Positions 1 to 7,129 of a DNA stretch of 64,000 nucleotides are shown piece by piece. The notes beneath the pieces were generated by a model. That model searched no databases and was not told the DNA's origin. It was given only the letters and a program-made list of their open reading frames with translations. How positions within the stretch are numbered: the first letter of the stretch is position 1; every line of letters begins with the position of its first letter. Made by a program: the position numbers and the translations under genes. Source of the DNA: Pseudoalteromonas luteoviolacea B = ATCC 29581 (GTDB lineage: Bacteria; Pseudomonadota; Gammaproteobacteria; Enterobacterales; Alteromonadaceae); assembly GCA_000333235.1 (NCBI GenBank), contig CAPN01000051.1, forward strand, positions 62,001 through 126,000, given 5' to 3'.

Positions 1-2371
1 CACTGCGTTGTAAATACATGGGCAGTGCCCCCGATAGAGAACCTTCAACCACAATCCCTTCAGAAGTTTGCAATGCTAATAGTTGTTTAAGGCTTATTTG
101 CTCCACACCAATATTCACTTGTTGGGCATCATTGATTGGCCAAGTCATCGTATCGACGGTCACAATCCCACCGAGTGCACGTGTCTTTAAATTGTGCAAG
201 TTCAGCGTGAATAGCGGCTGAACTTTATCAAATTGATAAGAAAACTGGGCTTGACTTGCAATCGATTTTAACGGTTTCTCTTTAAGTGCGCTTTTAATGT
301 GTAAGTTAGTTTCACTCGGCAATGTACTTATCCATGCATTGCCATCAAACGAGAATTCGCTAGTTAAGTTTAATTCAGTCCAAGGTGATTCTTGATATTG
401 ACCAGTAAGGTTGCGGATTTCGATGGAGAGTTTGCTGCCCACCGCAGGGATGGATGAGAATTTTGTTTTGGGTATATTCACTGCTATTTTTGCGCTTCCC
501 GATTTGAGTTTAAGTGGTTTTAATGAAGCTAAATCTAGCGCATTTAGCCACTTAGGTAAGTCTAGATCTTCACTGCTCAGTTGAGTTGTAAAATACTCTG
601 ACGTTGTGGCTAACGTACCACTTAGTAGCGTGCTGTTTTGATGTGATAAAGCAAAGTGCGAGTTCACATTGTCGAATGAACCTTTACTTGAAGTGGTGAG
701 GTGAAATGAGGTCGGCTTTTTCAGCAGCTTATGGTTAAGTGCGCCTGATGCTTTTGTATTAACTGAAATGGTGGGTATTTGATTTGTTTTAGTTGAAACT
801 AAACCCTCAGTTATCAAATTGAATTGGGAAAGTAAGGTTGGGTTTTCGGGAAAGGCAATTTGCGTAGCCTCAATATGCGCTTTCTCCCATTCAATCATTT
901 GTGTCTCGGGATCCGTTTTACCTCTTAAATTACTACTCATTCGGATGTTATTAATCGCAACAATCTCTTGGTGTGCGTTTTCAAACTCTATGGAATGAGC
1001 ATGGAATTGCGCATTTAGTAATTTAAAAACGTTCATTTCATCGCCTAAGGTCAACTCTAAAGCGGACGAGAGGGTAAAATCTTGAACGATAAATTTTGAA
1101 TTATTAGCGCTTATGTGATCAAAATGTTTGCTCTGTAACTCAATTCTTTTGCTCGATAGCTGTGTTTTTGAACCTTGTTTTTTCAAAGAAAAGTCCGCAT
1201 TGATTGCAATAGGAGTCTTAAGCTGTGGAAAAACGGAAACAAGCTGCAAATTGTGTTTGAATGATCCGCTCACTGCGAACTGATCTAGATCCGCATCTAG
1301 GGAAAGTTGCGATAAGTTAAGGACCATTTCACGTGAACTCACTTGAAGTTGTTCTAGTGTAAATGCATTTTCCGACAAGGTAAAATCCAGCTTACCCCGG
1401 GGAAGGAGTGTGAAGGTACCTAATGGATTATCGTTTAAAATGTTGGTCAACGTTGTTTTTGCTTTAGGGTCTATCGAGTTCACAAAAGAGAGCAGCTGGG
1501 CATTATTGAATTGCGCCTCTAGTGAGGTATGATCAGCGAAAAGAACGGATACCATTTGATTACGCCAATCGATGTCCATGTCGAGTTGACTAGAGAGATT
1601 AAGCGGTTCATCGAGGTAGTTTAAACCCAACTCCAGTTTTTCAGTTGCAATTGTTACCTTGATATTATCGTGTACCCAACTTGCATTTACGTTTACTATT
1701 CCTTCGAGTTGTCTAATGACATCAAGGCGAGTATTTTCACCTAAGACCTTTTTTAGCTCTTGTAAAAACGGTTCAGTATTCAGTTTGCTAGAGAGCTTAA
1801 TGTCGTTTGCAGTGACAGTGGCGTGTGCCGATAAATATGGTGGACTTTGATTATCTTTCTGAATGGTTACAGTAAATTGTTTTAAATGCTTTTCATTCGA
1901 TAGACTCACTCGATAAGTTGCGGATGATTGAGGTAGGGCAACTTCGATAGCTTCTACGTTAATTGGGATATCGAACGACGTCGCGGTGAGTAGCTTAAAC
2001 CATCCCTCGAGACTGTGTTGTGCGCCGGATTTTTCGTGTTTAGCATCAAATAATGAGGTCGAAAGATTTCGTACAACCATTTTTGAAACAGAAACGTGTT
2101 GTAATTTTGCAGAAAAATACGAGTGATATTTCCAATCAATTAGGGCACGATTAATTTCTACCTCACCCAATGCATGGCTTAGGCACACGCGTGAAAAGAG
2201 AAGATTTAGATCCTCCTGTAAAGAAAACTCGGCACAAGTAATGCGAGATTGGTAGGGTGCTAATGCATTATTCGCGATATAGATAAAAAGAGGGTTACGA
2301 AATAACCATAAAGCGATGACAATGAATGCGACAAAAAACAGTGAGAAGAAAACAGCGTAGCGTTTACGCAT
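1..2371 (-). CDS. ydbH: YdbH-like AsmA-family inner-membrane-anchored protein (partial)
   Basis: An open frame of about 790 codons enters from the left edge, so the C-terminus is missing. I read it by reverse-complementing the strand; the ATG is at 2371 (MRKRYAVFFSLFFVAF). Residues about 5-25 form one N-terminal membrane anchor. The rest is a long beta-rich periplasmic region with few charged clusters, as in AsmA/TamB/YhdP/YdbH proteins. The last visible residues (EGIVVEGSLSGALPMYL) resemble the conserved C-terminal part of YdbH. Family members are near 880 residues, so roughly 90 are lost. In E. coli the YdbH/TamB/YhdP group is implicated in moving phospholipids to the outer membrane. The usual partners ynbE and ydbL would lie beyond the left edge. 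The family assignment is inference from architecture. Confidence 0.68.
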   Translation of the reverse strand, partial: MRKRYAVFFSLFFVAFIVIALWLFRNPLFIYIANNALAPYQSRITCAEFSLQEDLNLLFSRVCLSHALGEVEINRALIDWKYHSYFSAKLQHVSVSKMVVRNLSTSLFDAKHEKSGAQHSLEGWFKLLTATSFDIPINVEAIEVALPQSSATYRVSLSNEKHLKQFTVTIQKDNQSPPYLSAHATVTANDIKLSSKLNTEPFLQELKKVLGENTRLDVIRQLEGIVNVNASWVHDNIKVTIATEKLELGLNYLDEPLNLSSQLDMDIDWRNQMVSVLFADHTSLEAQFNNAQLLSFVNSIDPKAKTTLTNILNDNPLGTFTLLPRGKLDFTLSENAFTLEQLQVSSREMVLNLSQLSLDADLDQFAVSGSFKHNLQLVSVFPQLKTPIAINADFSLKKQGSKTQLSSKRIELQSKHFDHISANNSKFIVQDFTLSSALELTLGDEMNVFKLLNAQFHAHSIEFENAHQEIVAINNIRMSSNLRGKTDPETQMIEWEKAHIEATQIAFPENPTLLSQFNLITEGLVSTKTNQIPTISVNTKASGALNHKLLKKPTSFHLTTSSKGSFDNVNSHFALSHQNSTLLSGTLATTSEYFTTQLSSEDLDLPKWLNALDLASLKPLKLKSGSAKIAVNIPKTKFSSIPAVGSKLSIEIRNLTGQYQESPWTELNLTSEFSFDGNAWISTLPSETNLHIKSALKEKPLKSIASQAQFSYQFDKVQPLFTLNLHNLKTRALGGIVTVDTMTWPINDAQQVNIGVEQISLKQLLALQTSEGIVVEGSLSGALPMYLQRS

Positions 2372-2455
2372 ACCATCCCTAGGAAGTTGACCTTAGCTAT
2401 TAAGCTAACGCGTTGCTAGTGGGCATTCAAGTAAAAAAGTGTTAAGGATGATAGG

Positions 2456-2965
2456 TTGATACAAACTCCCAATTTACTACTGAGACCATTGAAAGAGTCT
2501 GATTGGCTGCTATTTAGTCAATTACACAATGATGCCAAAGTCATTGAAAAATGTTTTGATCCCATTGAAAACGACGCGTTGGAAGCTAAGTTTCAAGCTC
2601 GTTTGACGTTTGTTGAGGGGCAACTAGATACAGTGAAGTGCCTTTGTATTTTGGACAAACAAGGTCATCGATTAGGGATAGGTGGGTTCACTCTTCACGA
2701 AGGGAAAGAACGAGAAGTTGGTTATTTATTTTTACCAAGCGCTCAAGGCAAAGGGTATGCGACAGAAGCCTTAAATGCATCGATTGAATTTGCTGTACAA
2801 CATCAAGGCGCAGAGCGATTTATCGCGGTTGTGAGCGAGGGTAATACTGCCTCTATGCGTGTGCTTGAAAAATGCGGTTTTAAATTAGATCGAGTTGTGC
2901 CAAATGCGTTTGAGATAGGTGGGAAAAAATACGATGACTATCACTTTAGTTTGAGAGTGACTTAG
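2456..2965 (+). CDS. GNAT family N-acetyltransferase (RimJ/RimL-like)
   Basis: 169 residues with the acetyltransferase fold typical of RimJ/RimL-type GNAT proteins. It opens with a beta strand (TPNLLLRPLKESDW), has a central strand before the cofactor site (GYLFLPSAQGKGYATEAL, the acetyl-CoA pyrophosphate loop with Q-G-K-G-Y-A), and ends with NTASMRVLEKCGF, the usual C-terminal helix motif. The start is TTG at 2456; the nearby ATG at 2448 runs into a stop after two codons. A GGATGATAGG stretch serves as SD. The substrate (protein N-terminus or small molecule) cannot be told from sequence. It stands alone between ydbH (divergent) and argA. Confidence 0.85.
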   Translation: MIQTPNLLLRPLKESDWLLFSQLHNDAKVIEKCFDPIENDALEAKFQARLTFVEGQLDTVKCLCILDKQGHRLGIGGFTLHEGKEREVGYLFLPSAQGKGYATEALNASIEFAVQHQGAERFIAVVSEGNTASMRVLEKCGFKLDRVVPNAFEIGGKKYDDYHFSLRVT

Positions 2966-3072
2966 ACACCTTGAAGCAACTTGGATAATCAATGCGAAAG
3001 ACAAGCCTTTCATTGTACTTATTTTAAGCTAAAGTTATGAGTTAAAAGTTGAATTAGGCAATATCAGACATT

Positions 3073-3111
3073 GAGGCATAAAAATGCTTTCTTTGTGAAT
3101 ATAAATTCTAT
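3073..3111 (+). promoter_or_regulatory. Tandem ARG boxes (ArgR operator) upstream of argA
   Basis: Two 18-bp ArgR-type sites lie at about 3073-3090 and 3094-3111. The second reads TGTGAATATAAATTCTAT and fits the consensus WNTGAATWWWWATTCANW at all but one position. The first, centred on GGCATAAAAATGC, is a weaker match. Their centres are exactly 21 bp apart (18 bp plus a 3-bp spacer), the geometry known for ArgR hexamer operators. This predicts arginine-dependent repression and places the transcribed leader upstream of the GTG at 3164. Confidence 0.75.
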
Positions 3112-3163
3112 ACGATTGCCTTTTACGCTATTAATCCTGATATTTAAAGAGGAATCTAAGCCT

Positions 3164-4504
3164 GTGCGCACGACCGAACTTGTTGATGGCTTTCGCCAAT
3201 CTGCTCCCTATGTAAACGCTCACCGAGGTAAAACGTTTGTGGTGATGCTTGGTGGGGAGGCCGTAAATCAACGGGGATACCGTAGCATTATCAACGATGT
3301 TGCGTTGCTAAATAGTCTTGGTATTAAAATCGTTTTGGTTTATGGGGCTAGACCTCAAATAGATAAGGCTTTAGAAAGCGCCAACGTTGACTGTCTATAC
3401 CACGAAGGTGTGCGTGTAACCGACGATGAATCGTTTAAAATTATTAAACAAGTTGCAGGGGCAATGCAGCTCGACATTACCGCGCGATTAAGCACCTCAT
3501 TAAGCCGAACTCCAATGTCTGGTAATCATATCAATGTGATAAGTGGGAATTTTGTCATTGCCCAGCCACTTGGTGTTGACCAAGGAATTGATTATTGTCA
3601 TTCAGGGCGCGTACGTCGCATAGATGTTAATGGCATTCGTCGTCAATTAGACGCCAATGGTATTGTATTGCTTGGTCCGATTGCCGCGTCAATCACAGGG
3701 GAAAGCTTTAACCTCACAGCTGAAGAAGTGGCAACCCAGGTCGCGATCAAGCTTAAAGCAGACAAGATGATCGGTTTTTGTCGCGAGACAGGTATCGTTG
3801 ATGACAATGGGGATGTTATCCCTGAGTTAATGCCAAACGAAGCTGAAAAAGAACTCGAACAATATCGTAAAGATATACCACCTTGTTTGAGCACAGTGAC
3901 CTTTTTACAAGCCGCGATTGATGCGTGTCGTGGTGGCGTGCATCGTTGTCACTTAGTGAGCTATTGTGAAGACGGGGCACTATTACAAGAGTTATTCTCG
4001 CTAGACGGCATAGGAACTCAAATTGCTCCTCAAAGTTCGGAGCAACTTCGCAGAGCCTGTATCGGCGACATTGGGGGCATACTGGACTTGATCCGTCCAC
4101 TCGAAGAGCAAGGTTTTTTAGTACGCCGCTCTAGAGAGCAGCTCGAAATGGAAATCGAACAGTTTTCGGTTATTGACCGTGATGGCTTGATCATAGGCTG
4201 TGCTGCACTTTATCCATTCCCAGAGGAAGAGGCGGGCGAATTTGCGTGTTTGGTTGTCCATCCGCAATATCGCGATGCAGATAGAGGCATGGTGCTGTTG
4301 CGTGCAGTGATCCATCAAGCAAAGGCATCGCAATTTAAAACGTTGTTTGCGTTAACTACGCGTTCGATTCATTGGTTTTTAGAGCAAGGCTTTGAATTCG
4401 CGGAAGTAGAAGATTTGCCGGCGAAAAAGAAATCTCTATACAACTACCAGCGTCGCTCGAAAATTTTAAAATTGGATTTAGCGACGGTGAGTTCAACACG
4501 TTAA
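3164..4504 (+). CDS. argA: Amino-acid N-acetyltransferase (N-acetylglutamate synthase)
   Basis: First step of arginine biosynthesis: acetyl-CoA plus L-glutamate gives N-acetylglutamate, in the cytoplasm. The 446-residue protein has an N-terminal amino-acid-kinase-like regulatory domain ([13 protein letters not shown] near residue 25, [14 protein letters not shown] segment near 60) and a C-terminal GNAT domain ([16 protein letters not shown]). The frame is open back to a TTG at 3071. However, E. coli ArgA begins KTELVEGFRHS, matching [12 protein letters not shown] right after the GTG at 3164. That GTG also has an AGAGGA SD and leaves the ARG boxes outside the gene. Length matches E. coli (443). 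It is a stand-alone ArgA, not the ArgH-fused form known in some marine relatives. Confidence 0.95.
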   Translation: MRTTELVDGFRQSAPYVNAHRGKTFVVMLGGEAVNQRGYRSIINDVALLNSLGIKIVLVYGARPQIDKALESANVDCLYHEGVRVTDDESFKIIKQVAGAMQLDITARLSTSLSRTPMSGNHINVISGNFVIAQPLGVDQGIDYCHSGRVRRIDVNGIRRQLDANGIVLLGPIAASITGESFNLTAEEVATQVAIKLKADKMIGFCRETGIVDDNGDVIPELMPNEAEKELEQYRKDIPPCLSTVTFLQAAIDACRGGVHRCHLVSYCEDGALLQELFSLDGIGTQIAPQSSEQLRRACIGDIGGILDLIRPLEEQGFLVRRSREQLEMEIEQFSVIDRDGLIIGCAALYPFPEEEAGEFACLVVHPQYRDADRGMVLLRAVIHQAKASQFKTLFALTTRSIHWFLEQGFEFAEVEDLPAKKKSLYNYQRRSKILKLDLATVSSTR

Positions 4505-4529
4505 GTTTTTGAATAAAATCTTTTTTATG

Positions 4530-4550
4530 GCGCGCCTAAAAGCGCGCTTT
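4530..4550 (+). terminator. Probable terminator after argA
   Basis: A GCGCGC stem (4530-4535 with 4542-4547), loop CTAAAA, then TTTC. The stem is very GC-rich but the U-tract is short, so termination may be leaky. It lies between convergent genes. Confidence 0.5.
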
Positions 4551-4563
4551 CATGTTAGGCAGG

Positions 4564-5157
4564 TTATGATTGGTGTTTGCCGACTTGCCACTGAGTTGGA
4601 TTGAGTAGCCTATCTCCGGCATCAATCGCGCCAGTTTCAAGACTGGTTGCCATTGAATCATTCCATCGGTTCAAATAGCCAAACAGGGCAATTACGCCTA
4701 AGATTTCGACAATTTCTCCTTCATCCCAATGCAGCGCTAAGTCTCGTTCAATATTGGCATCAACCGCATTTGGCACACTTGAAGCCGCTAACGCGAATTC
4801 GAACGCTGCTTTTTCAGCGGCACTAAATAGCTTGCTCTGTCTAAATTCCCAAATTGCAGCAAGGCGTTCTTGTGAACCACCATAGCGTTCTGCCGCTAAT
4901 ATCGTATGAGCTTGACAATAATTGCAGCCAGTATTAGCAGACGTAAGGTAGCCAATTAATCGTTTTTGCTCTGAGGTGACACGGCCTTGGTTTTCCATGA
5001 CGGCTTTATTCAAGTTAATAAAGGCTTTGGCTATGTTAGGACGGCGCTGCATAGTGAGTACACTATTTGGACAGAAACCTAATGTTTCGTTAAAAAAAGT
5101 GGCAAGTGCTTTGACTTCTTCATCGGCATCATGCGGTAATGGGGTGACTAATGGCAT
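4564..5157 (-). CDS. AhpD-like peroxidase-related / carboxymuconolactone decarboxylase family protein
   Basis: 197 residues. The diagnostic segment is SANTGCNYCQAHT, giving Cys78-x-x-Cys81 with His84. This is the redox CxxC plus His arrangement of AhpD/CMD proteins, which reduce peroxides or partner disulfides. The length fits the 'peroxidase-related enzyme' group of about 190 residues. The start ATG at 5157 has an AGGAT SD. It is divergent from a MarR regulator with only 76 bp between them, which hold a perfect 28-bp palindrome. A reactive-species-responsive MarR controlling this enzyme is likely but inferred. Confidence 0.85.
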   Translation of the reverse strand: MPLVTPLPHDADEEVKALATFFNETLGFCPNSVLTMQRRPNIAKAFINLNKAVMENQGRVTSEQKRLIGYLTSANTGCNYCQAHTILAAERYGGSQERLAAIWEFRQSKLFSAAEKAAFEFALAASSVPNAVDANIERDLALHWDEGEIVEILGVIALFGYLNRWNDSMATSLETGAIDAGDRLLNPTQWQVGKHQS

Positions 5158-5187
5158 GGTTTTATCCTGTTACTTAAAAGTTTTGGT

Positions 5188-5215
5188 TTATTATGTTGCA
5201 TATGCAACATAATAA
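5188..5215. promoter_or_regulatory. Perfect 28-bp palindrome, probable MarR operator
   Basis: Every base from 5188 to 5201 pairs with its mirror position up to 5215. The core is TTGCATATGCAA flanked by TTATTATG and CATAATAA. It sits midway between the two divergent start codons (5157 and 5234), where a dimeric MarR protein could repress both genes. Confidence 0.75.
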
Positions 5216-5233
5216 TAGGAGTTTGTTTCCAAT

Positions 5234-5830
5234 ATGTCTATATCTAGGCCAACTAAATCACGTCAAAATGCGTTTACACTAAGTGAAGAGATAGTTAAAC
5301 CATTTGATCTTTATCAGCATTTGCCTTACCGAGTAGCTGTGGTCAGTAATTTATTATTACTTGATAGAGATCCGCTAATTCGTCATCTTGTCGACCTTGA
5401 TGCTCGCTCGATGCGCGTTTTACTCAATATAGGTTCCTATTCGCCAATCATCGCAGCTGACATTGCCTATCAATCTCGTCTTGATCCTTATTCGGTTACG
5501 CGAGCAATCAGTGATCTAAAAAAGCGCCAGTTGGTTGTTGATGTAATGCCATTAGGGTCAAGTCGTGCAAAGCCTGTAAAATTAAGTGAAAAAGGAATGA
5601 AATTATATCGTGAGCTCGTTCATTTAATTGAAACGCGTATGGCACCATTATTAAATGGTATTGATGAAAGCGAACTCGAATCTATGATGGTGACGCTCGC
5701 AAAACTAGAACACAACGCAGAAGCCATGCTCGCAGAGCATGCTATACAAGTCGAAGATCAAGGGGGCAGCTTAACGCGGGAGCAACAGGAATTTCAGCGT
5801 TGGCAACAGCGCAGTAATGCGGAATTTTGA
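5234..5830 (+). CDS. MarR family transcriptional regulator
   Basis: 198 residues. The central part, from about residue 55 (LDARSMRVLLNIGSYSP), is a MarR winged helix. The recognition helix region is DPYSVTRAISDLKKRQLV and the wing is GSSRAKPVKLSEKGMKLY. N- and C-terminal helices supply the dimer interface, and the C-terminal tail of about 40 residues is longer than usual. The ATG at 5234 follows an AGGAG SD at a somewhat long spacing. It diverges from the AhpD-like gene, and the 28-bp palindrome between them is the obvious self- and cross-regulatory site. The inducer is not visible; peroxide or a quinone is a guess from the neighbour. Confidence 0.88.
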   Translation: MSISRPTKSRQNAFTLSEEIVKPFDLYQHLPYRVAVVSNLLLLDRDPLIRHLVDLDARSMRVLLNIGSYSPIIAADIAYQSRLDPYSVTRAISDLKKRQLVVDVMPLGSSRAKPVKLSEKGMKLYRELVHLIETRMAPLLNGIDESELESMMVTLAKLEHNAEAMLAEHAIQVEDQGGSLTREQQEFQRWQQRSNAEF

Positions 5831-5834
5831 CGGT

Positions 5835-5990
5835 TTATACCCAATTTACCTCAAGATGCTTATTCAACGAGATTGGTCGGCTGAACCCTGAACGGATGCA
5901 TAGAAGCCTACGTTGAAAATCAGTAACAAAGAATCATAGCTTAGTAAACTCACCTCTTGCGAGAGGCTCTGAATCCAGCATCTTGAGTAT
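5835..5990. repeat. MITE-like intergenic repeat with inverted ends
   Basis: Between the MarR gene and hmuS lies a non-coding block whose ends carry CTCAAGATGCT (5850-5860) and its inverted copy AGCATCTTGAG (5977-5987). The ends extend into AT-rich TATACCCAATTTAC and GTATATAAGG sequence. Inside is a small hairpin (CCTCTTGCGAGAGG, 5953-5966). The layout resembles short non-autonomous inverted-repeat elements common in marine gammaproteobacteria. Exact ends and target duplication cannot be fixed from one copy. Confidence 0.55.
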
Positions 5991-6015
5991 ATAAGGTTGA
6001 ACTAGCCCTAGTCAG

Positions 6016-7071
6016 TTAAATAGTTTCTGTGCTTGTTAAAGTAGGCAGCGCTTCACAAATAGCTTGCCATTCTTGGGACTGTACTTTGCCTTCAATACGG
6101 CGTCCGAAAAGTGTTAGCACGGTTTCGTTTTGTGCATCAAAGAACTCGATGGAAGTAACAATGGTTTGGCCATTATCGGTTGGCTTTCTGACTACAAATG
6201 CCCGTTTTATTGATGGGGTGTTTACATGCAAGTTAAATTTGTCGTCTAACACATTAAACCAAGGCCCCACTTGTTTTAAGGTGTTAACTTTACCCGAGTA
6301 AATTTGCACAATACCGTTATTACCCACAAAAACCATAATCTCACTGTGAGATTCACGTACGGCGCTCAGCACTGATTCAAGTGAGTTCGCAGCGATTTCT
6401 CTGCTCCAAGGTAAATCGGCTTGTTCACAGGCTTCAATACGAGATAATTTAAACTCTTCAATTAATGCAGGGAAGTGGTGCACATCGTTTAAATCACGCC
6501 AAGCATTTTGGAACGCTTCACGTTGTATGTCATTAAGCACCGTCGATTTTTTTAGATTCTGTGTGACTGAATTCAGATTGATTGATGTTTGTTCTGTAGT
6601 TTTAAATCGTTCACGCAAATTTAGCGCTTCGTTAAGATCTGTGTTATTCGTACTAAAAATTTTATGTACTGCTTTGCCTTGTTTATCAAAAAACTGCAAA
6701 GACCAATGCGTTTGCGTTTCAACAACAAATGCACAGTACCATTTAGATAGGAATAGACGCAGATCAATGCCACCTGGATTAATCGCGATAGCCGATAGCT
6801 TACCTTCGCTTTCAGTTACATACAGTTTTTCGTAAGTACCGGTGATCTCACTCACAACAGAGTCATTGCGTGATAAAGCCATCACCTCTCCTAAACGTTT
6901 GAGGTATTTTAGCAGTGTAGCAAGCTCATTTAAGTTAATTTGAGTAACTCCATGACCAATTTGGCAGTGAATTAACTGCGCTTCACTAATATTCAATTGT
7001 TTTGCCGCATCGACGTTACGAAGATTAGGCTGTGCTTGCTTTAAAGTTTGTAATTGTTGAAAAAGGCTCAT
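6016..7071 (-). CDS. hmuS: Hemin-degrading factor / cytoplasmic heme-handling protein (HmuS/ChuS family)
   Basis: 351 residues, close to E. coli ChuS (342), with two structurally repeated halves: ITGTYEKLYVTESEG in the first and VGPWFNVLDDKFNLHV in the second, both characteristic of HemS/ChuS/HmuS. The heme-ligating histidine near position 193-196 in homologues is matched by DVHHF (His198/His199). These proteins receive imported heme in the cytoplasm, and some cleave the macrocycle to release iron. It is the second gene of a minus-strand operon after the heme receptor, and the HmuTUV importer diverges from the same locus. The ATG at 7071 has an AAGGA SD. Confidence 0.92.
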   Translation of the reverse strand: MSLFQQLQTLKQAQPNLRNVDAAKQLNISEAQLIHCQIGHGVTQINLNELATLLKYLKRLGEVMALSRNDSVVSEITGTYEKLYVTESEGKLSAIAINPGGIDLRLFLSKWYCAFVVETQTHWSLQFFDKQGKAVHKIFSTNNTDLNEALNLRERFKTTEQTSINLNSVTQNLKKSTVLNDIQREAFQNAWRDLNDVHHFPALIEEFKLSRIEACEQADLPWSREIAANSLESVLSAVRESHSEIMVFVGNNGIVQIYSGKVNTLKQVGPWFNVLDDKFNLHVNTPSIKRAFVVRKPTDNGQTIVTSIEFFDAQNETVLTLFGRRIEGKVQSQEWQAICEALPTLTSTETI

Positions 7072-7087
7072 TGTTTATTTCCTTTAC

Positions 7088-7117
7088 TCACCCCCTAACT
7101 AACACGTAAGGGGGTGA
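7088..7117 (-). other. Intercistronic hairpin between heme receptor and hmuS
   Basis: TCACCCCCT (7088-7096) pairs with AGGGGGTGA (7109-7117) around a 12-nt loop. In the minus-strand transcript it follows the receptor stop and precedes the hmuS SD. No U-tract follows, so mRNA processing or 3'-end stabilisation is more likely than strong termination. Confidence 0.5.
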
Positions 7118-7129
7118 CAAGTGTGATTA

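Noticed and set aside
3071..3163. N-terminal extension of ArgA from TTG 3071
   Set aside because: It overlaps the ARG boxes, has no SD, and homology starts at GTG 3164.
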